26,296 nt of DNA from Gryganskiella cystojenkinii (lineage: Eukaryota; Mortierellomycota; Mortierellomycetes; Mortierellales; Mortierellaceae), in assembly GCA_015852425.1 (NCBI GenBank), contig JAAAIG010000557.1:1-26296 (forward strand), in the 5' to 3' direction. A program made the translations under genes and the position numbers. Shown here one piece after another: positions 19,091 to 26,296 of the stretch (position 1 is the stretch's first letter; every line of letters starts with the position of its first letter). The notes under the pieces are model-generated. The model was not told the DNA's origin. It saw nothing but the letters and a program-made list of their open reading frames with translations, and made no database searches.

Positions 19091-20925
19091 TCGACGGATG
19101 GACGGGCTGGAGTTTGAAAAGTGGGGGTATGTACTGTACAGTGCAGGGTGGTGGGGTACAACCTTGGGAAAGAAAATAGGAGGGAAAAGAGCGAGAGGGA
19201 TGGTGCAGAACGTGCCTCGGCATAGCAACCCTGTGCGCCGAAACTGTGGTGTTTGTTGACATTTGAAATTCTTTTTAGGCGTCTTCCGTGACGTGCGGCC
19301 AGCCTCTCCTCGCCTCTTCTCTCCGCTTGCACTTTGACTTGCAGTTTGTGGTGCACAGCTTCCATCCACACAAACAAGATTCTTTTTCGGGAAAGCTCAC
19401 TTAGTCTCCCATCTGTTTTTTGGTGTTCTTGTTTTTTCTTCTTTTGCTCAGGCAAAAAAAAGCTCGCAAAGGGAAGTAAACATTGTTCTTTTTGGCGCAT
19501 TGTTTTTCTGTATGTGTACTGTACTTTCTTTAGTTGGATGTTCTTTCTTCCTCTCCTGTGTTTTCCCGTTTGTTGGATCGACATTTTTGTCGACCGTCTC
19601 CTTTCCTCTCCTCTCTTCTCCCACCGATCTAACATTTTGGCCCACACTGCTCCCCTCAGAACAACTGCTTCTGGGAATGCTCATTCGCCCTTTATGCAGC
19701 CTATCGTTCAGGAACCCAAAAATGAAAAATAAAATTTGTTGCGCTAAAAACAACCGCGAATCGCATCAATCCCAAAAAAAAATCATGGCCCCTGAGGGTT
19801 GGGACTAGGCGGAGTGACCTTTTGCCGCCAAATGCGAACGATAGCAGAGACAGCAAGGGGATAAATGAGAAAAGGGCGCAGAGAACGATTGGCCGACAGA
19901 TTTTTTTTTCGGTTATCTACGAAAAGCCATGAAGAAATACCCGAAGTAGTTTACGCACTCAAAGTTCTCATGAGCAATTGGACCGTTGAACAACCGCCCC
20001 CTCCCCTAGCCTCCTTCCGGTATGTACCTTTGTGAGGGTAAAGCGTCTCAAGTTTAGACTTTTTTTTTCTAAGCTGTTCTTGTTCAGTTGTCGTCCGAGC
20101 AATATATTTTTTTTTCTCTCCGGTTCCAGTCGCTTGTTCGTTGGACCGTTCAGTCCGACCCCACCTTTTGTATCTAACTGTAACAAATTCGGCACTTTTT
20201 TTTTCTTTGAGCATTCTTGTGCCCGCTCGTGTTTGTTAAGAGTTCTTTTTTTTTTTTTTTTTTTTTTGGCAAGGGCTGAAAGGATCTTGATTGCACAACA
20301 ACTAATGTTGTCGATGGCTGACTTGAGGAGTTTGTTTTTTGTGCGCTTGGGCAGCATCTCTGATACTCATAGGGCAAAAAACAGAGCTAAGACCTTCTTG
20401 GAGGGTCGTTGTTGTTGTTGTTTGTTTGTTTGCGATCGGTCCTTGTGTTGCTATCACTTCCGGTCGCACGAGGTTGGTGAGGCGGACAAACAACCACAAA
20501 CAAACAAAAACAAGAGTCAACAAGAACTAACGAAAGGGGTTAATGAGGTGAATACCTGTCTGCTGGCACAAGGTTCCTTTCCTTTTTCTTTGAAGTTTGT
20601 GTCAATCGGTTGGACTAGGAAGCTGCTATAGATTTGGCTTAGACATAATAGCCAATCGGCGTCGAGGTACGGTACAACAGCTTTTTGTCTCTCTCTGAAG
20701 AGAAAGGCTGTCACTATGCCCTAGGATCAACGCGCTGCCCACCACGTATCGCGGTGGTCTGGGATCGCCTCCTTACCTCAGCCCGAGGACAAAACATGGG
20801 TGTGTTTTCCTACCACGATAGTTTCACTCGTCGATTTGAATATTGCTAAGGTTTGCCATCGAGTCCTACAAGAAAAAAGACCATCCATGGCCGCACGATC
20901 ATCGCCCACAATGGATGAATGAAAA

Positions 20926-22180
20926 CATATAAACCTGGGTAATTGTGAGAACGTCCTCCCACATTCTTCTTCTCTCCATCAAGCCATTCATATTCCGGTC
21001 ACCGTCGTTTCCTGGTTTCACGTTCACTCGGGTCTATCTCAAAAAATCTCTTCGGTGTGAACATTACTCCTCAACCCTGTGAAGAATCAGGCATTACCCT
21101 GTCCGTGGTCGTAGGTACGTCCTGAATTATGCTCTGCATTCCTGATTCACGATCCGCTCTTACAGTCTGGAAACGGGCTGACCCTCTTTGGAGCCAATTT
21201 GATAGTTTTGCCTGATTTTACTTGACGCCACAAGGAAGTGCCACCACACCCTCTCTTCTATCTTTACTGAGCCGAATTGCCTTTATGATTCGCACATGAA
21301 TACCAAGAGGTCGTCCCTCCCACTTCGCCGAAGCCAGAAACCAGTCAATTGTTATTATTTTTTAGCCTGTTTCATTAAAGTCAATCTCGATTTCTAGTCT
21401 CGTTACCAGCTAGACACCGACTCTACTTCTCTTATCTCTTAACCCACCACTGCGAAGGGGAGATTTGGTCCCAGCCTGACTGAGAGGAAAATCAACACGT
21501 CGCCCATTAAGGCAATATCAGTTTGTGGAGGTCGACTTGATGTCTGGTTGGTGAGGAGACTCTTCTTTTTCGTTTCCTTGTCTGCGAAACGAGATTGATT
21601 TTATGAAACGGGCTAAGCCTAATATTGACATTGAGAATGAAAAGGTGAATCCAGACTCGACGGCTCTGTTTACTTACAGACAGCCACGGCGACCAACTTT
21701 GTTCGCCTGGTTTATTCGGTCTCGAGCTCTTACGATGCGCCGACTTTTGCTGTCCATAGCCTCACAACTCAATATGCTACTGATCACGCTATTGGGACCA
21801 CTTTGACACACACAAGCCCATGCCTTCTACAAAAGTTTATGTGAACAGGACCGAGGAGACCCTATACGCACTAAGACTCCTGACCGCTTAAGCCTATTTC
21901 AAATTGTCCGAGACTGATATATATATGACAGGATACCATAGATGCTGAATGGTGTCGCGAGGACTTGGTACTGTCAGATCAGGAACTCCTTCCACTACCT
22001 CGCTATATTTGACGACGAGGATTCTTCTGTCTTCCTGTTCTGATCTAGATTCTAGCGCGCACGCGCGTCGACCTCATCAAATATGCGATCATGTCTGCCT
22101 GCGCCGTGAACACTCAGTGGAATAGTGTATCAATGGGGTCGGCCACCCCAGAGTTCGAGAATATGACGAAAATGTAATGT
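20926..22180 (+). pseudogene. Unidentified dead gene behind a promoter-like motif
   Basis: A clear TATA motif (CATATAAA, 20926-20933) is followed by a C/T-rich leader like those of active genes, but no ATG opens a lasting frame. Coding-like pieces follow in changing frames: NITPQPCEESGITLSVVV (21060-21113); a possible 55-nt intron with donor GTACGT near 21115 and acceptor TTACAG near 21167; SGNGLTLFGANLIVLPDF just after it; DGSVYLQTATATNFVRLVYS and DAPTFAVHSLTTQYATDHAI (21660-21800); KVYVNRTEETLYALRLLTA (21830-21890); and VDLIKYAIMSACAVNTQWNS ending in TAA near 22168. I cannot name the family. Each segment keeps plausible composition, which suggests fairly recent decay. Confidence 0.4.
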
Positions 22181-22388
22181 AATGCTGACGGCAATGTTCG
22201 CTACGCTTGAGAGAGGTTTATCGCATCCACTTCGAAGGTCAATATGCCTAAAATTGGTTGCAAAAAAAGGCGCATTATGTAGAACCGTGCTGTTCATGCA
22301 AACTGGCACATGTTTGATGACCATGGTTTTCAAGATTGGGTACATAGGGTGGGGGGAGCAGTGAGGGCCTTCGCTATGAATGCCTATC

Positions 22389-22396
22389 TTATAAAT
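22389..22396 (+). promoter_or_regulatory. TATA box of the gag-like gene
   Basis: TTATAAAT lies 81 bp before the ATG at 22477. The interval is C/T-rich, ending TTTTTCTCCCTGACAAGTT, which matches the leader style of other genes here. This points to ordinary RNA polymerase II transcription from a cellular-type promoter rather than from an LTR. Confidence 0.55.
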
Positions 22397-22476
22397 CGAA
22401 TCTGCCTTCTCTTCCCCTTTCACCCTCAGTTCTTCAATAGTCCACCCACTTCCTTGCTTTTTCTCCCTGACAAGTT

Positions 22477-23250
22477 ATGATTGAGATGGACACTCTCCCC
22501 TTCCCTTTCTCTCTTGGTAAAGACCAAACATCCAGCGCACCAGCACTCAAGTTGATTCCTGCCTTCGAGTCCAATGAGTCGACCATGCTCGAACAACAGC
22601 AGTCTCGTCTTTTCGACCCAGCCGGAATCCAGAAGTTCAACGGACAAGTCGACAACGATCCCGAGGCTTACCTTCGGCAGTTGAAGGACGCTCAGGTCTT
22701 CTTCCGATTGTCCGACGAGGATGTCTTGCAAGTCATCCTTTTGACCCTTACGAAGGGTGCCCTGGCTTGGCATCGACGAATAATGGTCGAGGCTGCCTCT
22801 GATGACAGCGACGATGTTAAGTCCAAGAAGCTCTCTTTCTTAACCCAGTTCCACGATCGGTTCATGGGCACCGAGTACAGGGCCTTTCTCCATCAGCAGC
22901 TGGAGGATATCAAGCAAGGTCAAAAGGAGTCTACCCGTGACTTTGGTGACCGGTTCCTAGACCTGGTCATAAAATCGAAAAGGGCCAACGGCAAAGATGA
23001 TGACGATGATGACGACGAGCTGTATCGGTACATGGAGATCTACACGACCGGTGTTCGTGATGATCAACTTCGACGAGCCATGGAGCTCTCCTTGGCGCCC
23101 ACATTGGAGGACCTGGTTCGTCATGGTAACCATATTGATCGGCGATTGACTCACCGACTTGCCTTGGCTACTCGTCGAGCAGCTAAGGAGCAAGCTGTCA
23201 AGGACGCAGAGAAAGAAAAAGTGAGTGGGAAGACAAAACTAAGCGCATAA
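22477..23250 (+). CDS. Ty3-type Gag capsid-like protein without pol
   Basis: Intact 257-codon frame. Residues about 48-205 follow the Gag capsid pattern of Ty3/gypsy retrotransposons: a KFNG-QVDNDPEAYLRQL start, then VILLTLTKGALAWHRRIM (the conserved L-G-A-W), then FLTQFHDRFMGTEYRAFLHQ, then LEDIKQGQKESTRDFGDRFL, and a C-terminal lobe YMEIYTTGVRDDQLRRAM with LEDLVRHGNHIDRR. A seven-aspartate run sits between the two lobes (about residues 175-181). The chain ends in a basic helix and a stop. There is no zinc knuckle, protease, reverse transcriptase or integrase in frame or nearby. An AATAAA follows at 23308. Family function is capsid assembly. Here, a solo gag with its own TATA box suggests a domesticated gene, or a short recent remnant. 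The start could be the second Met (residue 4). Confidence 0.75.
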   Translation: MIEMDTLPFPFSLGKDQTSSAPALKLIPAFESNESTMLEQQQSRLFDPAGIQKFNGQVDNDPEAYLRQLKDAQVFFRLSDEDVLQVILLTLTKGALAWHRRIMVEAASDDSDDVKSKKLSFLTQFHDRFMGTEYRAFLHQQLEDIKQGQKESTRDFGDRFLDLVIKSKRANGKDDDDDDDELYRYMEIYTTGVRDDQLRRAMELSLAPTLEDLVRHGNHIDRRLTHRLALATRRAAKEQAVKDAEKEKVSGKTKLSA

Positions 23251-23307
23251 GATCTCCCTTCCGCATAGGAGCCTTTTCAGTCTTCGAAATATGTACTGGC
23301 TATGAAA

Positions 23308-23313
23308 AATAAA
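23308..23313 (+). terminator. Poly(A) signal of the gag-like gene
   Basis: AATAAA lies 58 bp after the stop codon of the gag-like ORF, a usual distance for a eukaryotic polyadenylation signal. The zinc-finger gene 2 stop codon is only about 160 bp further on, so the two genes converge closely. Confidence 0.45.
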
Positions 23314-23471
23314 TCAACTGTTTAATGAAAAAAGAGGTTTGTATGATACTAAAGTCGTTTGCCATTCGCAAGCAAAAGAGAGAAAGGCGGAAGAATAATC
23401 TACAGCAAAACCTACAACTCAAAGAGGATCAATCCTCCCTCGTTTCTGCCTCTTTTTTGTTGTCTCTCTTC

Positions 23472-25229
23472 TTACTTGCGTCGACGACGCAACTCCTGAG
23501 CCGCGGCTGCGGCCGCAACGGCTGCAGCACCTTCATACCAATTCGGTTTACACTGACGGATCCGGACCAACTCTCCATCCTCTCGGAACTCTTGGTAGAG
23601 ACCCCGCTTGAGGCACTCACTCTTTCCCTTTGCCTCCATATGTCTCTTGACCGAATCCAATCGACAGAGACCCGAGTTACAGTTCATGCACCGGTATTTG
23701 TCACGGCCCGCAAAGACATGCACGTTTCGATGACGGTTCAGTTCTCGGCGGAGATTGTAGTGGTAGTCACAACCATCGAAGGGACACTTGAACTCTCCTA
23801 CGCCATCCTTACGGTACCGGTTCTGGCTCCCTGGACCTGTCTTGAGAGACGAAGGTGGGACAGAAGATGATCGGGTCCGGGTCAAGCTCTGACCAGACGA
23901 ACTCGATGAGGACGAAGATGACGAATGGTACGCAGAATCAGCCGATCCTCGGCGTCTTCGGTCTTCAAAGACCGACTTGCGAAGCAAGGTCGTCTTCTTG
24001 TGACGTGGCTGGGGTCGCTCTCTTAACGACATAGACAAAGTCGATGACGACGAGGAAAACGGCAAGTGACCTGTGGGATGCGGACTGATCGGTGAAGGTG
24101 AAGGTGACCCTGGATTGGAATGGATCCCGAGTTGAGAGAACTCTGCATATGGGATATACGACGATGGGGACATCACCGACATGTTGTTGTTCGAAACAGG
24201 GTTGTGCATCAACTCGGCCGGGTTGACCGTCAAGACCGGGCTTTCGAGCATAGAGGACGACGAGGCAGGGACAAGTGAATGACCATCGAACCGGAGGCGA
24301 GTTCCATCCGCGAGCATAAAGTCTTGCGTGTAGACTTCTAGAGGAGGAAGAGGCTGATGCTGATGAGGGTCCTGCTGAAACATCATCGTTGTCGTCGTCG
24401 GTGTTTCACGGTTGCTTTCAGGATCAGGAGTGCAGCTTCGAGCAGCCAGAGTCAAGGCGGCTCTTTGTCCATTATATGCAGCAACGACCTCAGCAAAGGT
24501 CATGTTTCTCGTACTCTCTTCACCAGAGACCGAGTAGGACATGGAGGGTCGGTGACTTGCAGGTGGGGACGACATCGACGACACTGCTGTGGAGGAAGCA
24601 GATTCTGACATCATCAGCGTCGAGGGATCGATGCAACCACTGCCCGAGGAACCTGTCGTACTGGAACAACGGCTTATGTCAGTCGATCCTGCGCTCGTCA
24701 GGTGACAGTAAGGTGAGAGATTGATCATGTCCTGGGTACCGAACAGGCTGCTGTCACCGTTGTTGTCGTGGGTGTTGCTGCTGGGAAAATATTGGTGGAG
24801 CATGTCCATGCTGTCGATAGTGGGCAACAAGCTGTCCAGATTTTTGGTGATGATAGGGGGGAGATCAAAAGGATGGCACGATGAGGAAGAAGTTGAGGGA
24901 GAAGTGAGAGAAGATGAGGAAGGAGAAGGTGGAGAGGAAGATGACAAACTCGAGGACGAAATATGCGACAGAAGACTTGACGAGGAGCCCTGTTTGTTTT
25001 GTTCCTGATAATCGACAGTGAAACCGAGTTGATGGCTCTGTTGCTGATTAGGTCCTTTTTGCTGCTGCGCGTAGTACTGATAGTCTGTGAGAGAGACGGG
25101 CTTATAGCCCATGGTGCCGTCGTATGAGGGCCAGGATGTGATGGGTGTTCCAGAGTTGACGATCATGCCAGTGTCGGACAGGGGAGTGTAGATGAATCCG
25201 TTTAGGGAGTAGGTGGGTGAAGGATCCAT
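23472..25229 (-). CDS. C2H2 zinc-finger protein with paired atypical second finger
   Basis: Single-exon 585-codon frame from the ATG at 25229. The long N-terminal part is S/T/P- and Q-rich and low-complexity, with a poly-serine run near residues 435-445. Two zinc units lie near the end. Finger 1 uses C482, C487, H500 and H504 (C-X4-C-X12-H-X3-H). Finger 2 uses C514, C517, H530 and C539 (C-X2-C-X12-H-X8-C), with the helix RLDSVKRH. The tail has an alanine-rich stretch and a basic end (ELRRRRK). Role inferred: a nuclear DNA-binding regulator. The finger arrangement and basic end match the protein at 13695-16115, so the two are probably distant paralogues. It converges with the gag-like gene. 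Confidence 0.8.
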   Translation of the reverse strand: MDPSPTYSLNGFIYTPLSDTGMIVNSGTPITSWPSYDGTMGYKPVSLTDYQYYAQQQKGPNQQQSHQLGFTVDYQEQNKQGSSSSLLSHISSSSLSSSSPPSPSSSSLTSPSTSSSSCHPFDLPPIITKNLDSLLPTIDSMDMLHQYFPSSNTHDNNGDSSLFGTQDMINLSPYCHLTSAGSTDISRCSSTTGSSGSGCIDPSTLMMSESASSTAVSSMSSPPASHRPSMSYSVSGEESTRNMTFAEVVAAYNGQRAALTLAARSCTPDPESNRETPTTTTMMFQQDPHQHQPLPPLEVYTQDFMLADGTRLRFDGHSLVPASSSSMLESPVLTVNPAELMHNPVSNNNMSVMSPSSYIPYAEFSQLGIHSNPGSPSPSPISPHPTGHLPFSSSSSTLSMSLRERPQPRHKKTTLLRKSVFEDRRRRGSADSAYHSSSSSSSSSSGQSLTRTRSSSVPPSSLKTGPGSQNRYRKDGVGEFKCPFDGCDYHYNLRRELNRHRNVHVFAGRDKYRCMNCNSGLCRLDSVKRHMEAKGKSECLKRGLYQEFREDGELVRIRQCKPNWYEGAAAVAAAAAAQELRRRRK

Positions 25230-26296
25230 TTGTTATGGACAGGTCACACAAAAAAAAAGAGTTCTCTCGGAGGTTATTTTTGTGTATAAATGGTTGGCAG
25301 CAAGGATTTGTTCTTTGTATTCTTATCTTTCTTGCAAAGAAGATGCTTTTAATTTTCGGTGTAGGGAGAAAAATGTAAGTCGTATCAAACACAAAGAAGG
25401 ATGAAAGAAACGTAGAAAGGGGATAACCTTGAGAGTGAGCTGATGATGAGGGGGAGTGTAGTCGGACTCGGTTGTATTTATGTTTTCGGACGAAGAGTAA
25501 GGAAAACCTGGCTTCTTTTGCAAAAGAGGACCCTCAATCCCCCTAAAAGAGAGAGCCTTGCTTCCAAGCAAAGTGGAAACAAAGAAAAAAAGTCGCGCTG
25601 CATATCGATTTGCTATTCTTGCATGCCTTCCGACCTGTTTTGGATGACGTGCCCCAAACAAGAGGGAGAACAGACAAACTTGCCTCTCGATCTTTGTTTC
25701 TCTACTTTTAGTCAATGTTACCCTTGCAGTGCGGCTAAGTCAGGGACAATCAAGGTGCAATAGAGCATAGACCCCTATCCGTTTCGTTTCTTTTCAAGAA
25801 AATGACCATAGTGGTCGAAAGAACGAAGGTGGAAAAAACGGAAATTAGTGTCAGGTCCTCGGGAATCACCTTGATAGCGATGTTTTTATCCCGAAGGACT
25901 CTTGGGCTCGATTCATTGAACGCGCACGTCCAACAAAAGAGTGGTTCGTCCCAGTGGATTACTTTTTTCTGCTTTCGATGTGAATTGTTTGCTTTCTTAG
26001 TGTTTTCAACTTCCTTTGTCTCTCTCATTCTTCCTTTCTTTCGTTCTTTTTGTTTGGCTCGGCATGTTCTTTGTTCCCGGTCTCCTACACCGGATATTAG
26101 GACCTGAGGCTCCCAATGACTGGGATAATACCCACGAGGACTTTATGAGTACCAGTCTCAACTTAACACCAGGAACTCTCCGATTGCATCTTGTCGATTG
26201 CCGAAACAGACTCGGCTCGTACACAGCGAGGCAGATGACGGAGTTATCATTGTCGAATGGACCAGGTATCTAGGCTCTGCCCCCCCCCCCCCCCCC
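25230..26296. other. Upstream of zinc-finger gene 2 to window end
   Basis: Leader and promoter side of zinc-finger gene 2. A minus-strand ATAAATA lies near 25477-25483, about 250 bp above its ATG. A plus-strand frame at 26016-26273 (85 codons) starts hydrophobic and continues with GPEAPNDWDNTHEDFMSTS. I cannot tell whether it is a gene piece, and it stops before the poly-C run. No other supportable gene. Confidence 0.35.
26280..26296. repeat. Terminal run of C
   Basis: Seventeen consecutive C end the window. They do not resemble a fungal telomere repeat. This is most likely where the assembly stopped at a homopolymer. Confidence 0.85.

Larger units (their letters stand above)
16733..20925. 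other. Long gene-poor region with T runs and C/T-rich DNA
   Basis: Over 4 kb without a confidently coding frame. The plus strand is dominated by pyrimidines, with many T runs (16750-16765, 16882-16893, a 22-T run at 20246-20267). The bias reverses across about 16733: the 600 bp below it, the leader of zinc-finger gene 1, is A/G-rich on the plus strand. TATA-like AATATAAAA occurs near 18350. Frames present are doubtful: a 63-codon plus ORF from an ATG at 16972, and a 275-codon minus frame at 18542-19369. There could be unannotated transcripts or long leaders here, but nothing shows a conserved protein. Confidence 0.35.

Noticed and set aside
22055..22070. Alternating GCGCGCACGCGCG tract as a functional Z-DNA element
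   Set aside because: It is only about 13 bp long and sits inside a decayed gene, too short to claim.
22477..23250. Full LTR retrotransposon
   Set aside because: No pol domains, primer binding site, polypurine tract or LTR pair were seen around the gag ORF.
26280..26296. Poly-C end as a telomere
   Set aside because: Fungal telomeres here would be TTAGGG-like repeats; a pure C run is an assembly or sequencing edge.

Overview
The window looks like nuclear DNA of an early-diverging filamentous fungus, most likely a Mortierellaceae member (Mortierella/Linnemannia type). This placement is an inference. It rests on GT-AG introns of about 50-140 nt, pyrimidine-rich 5' leaders, a large F-box protein of the expanded type seen in these fungi, a WD40-like plus six-transmembrane channel protein, and C2H2 zinc-finger proteins full of homopolymers. 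There are no bacterial operons or ribosome binding sites. I found no rRNA, tRNA or CRISPR array.

Layout. 355-1977 (-) is a single-exon F-box/leucine-rich protein. 2740-3876 (+) is a decayed gene region with an internal diverged tandem duplication about 370 bp apart. 4524-10741 (-) is the dominant gene. I reconstructed it as 12 exons with consistent splice phases, encoding about 1,604 aa (about 1,668 aa if a frame break near the 3' end is bridged). It has a Q-rich N-terminus with 19-residue tandem repeats, a beta-propeller-like half and a C-terminal TRP/polycystin-like six-TM channel. 11653-11877 (+) is a short unrecognised ORF, followed by a degraded membrane-transporter relic (11868-12900). 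13695-16115 (-) is an 806-aa zinc-finger protein with a polyglutamine tract.

16116-20900 is a long gene-poor stretch with runs of T, C/T-rich segments and only doubtful ORFs. 20926-22180 holds a promoter-like TATA motif and coding remnants of an unidentified dead gene. 22477-23250 (+) is an intact 257-aa Ty3-type Gag capsid-like ORF. It has its own TATA box and poly(A) signal and no pol, protease or LTR nearby, so it is a candidate domesticated gag. 23472-25229 (-) is a second zinc-finger protein that shares an unusual two-finger arrangement with the first one. The window ends in a run of 17 C, probably an assembly break.

These genes do not form an obvious pathway. The most interesting items are the solo gag gene, the two zinc-finger proteins sharing a canonical C2H2 finger followed by a C2HC-like finger, and the repeat-bearing propeller/channel gene with a frame break before its predicted helical tail. 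The amount of gene debris suggests an accessory, turnover-prone neighbourhood.
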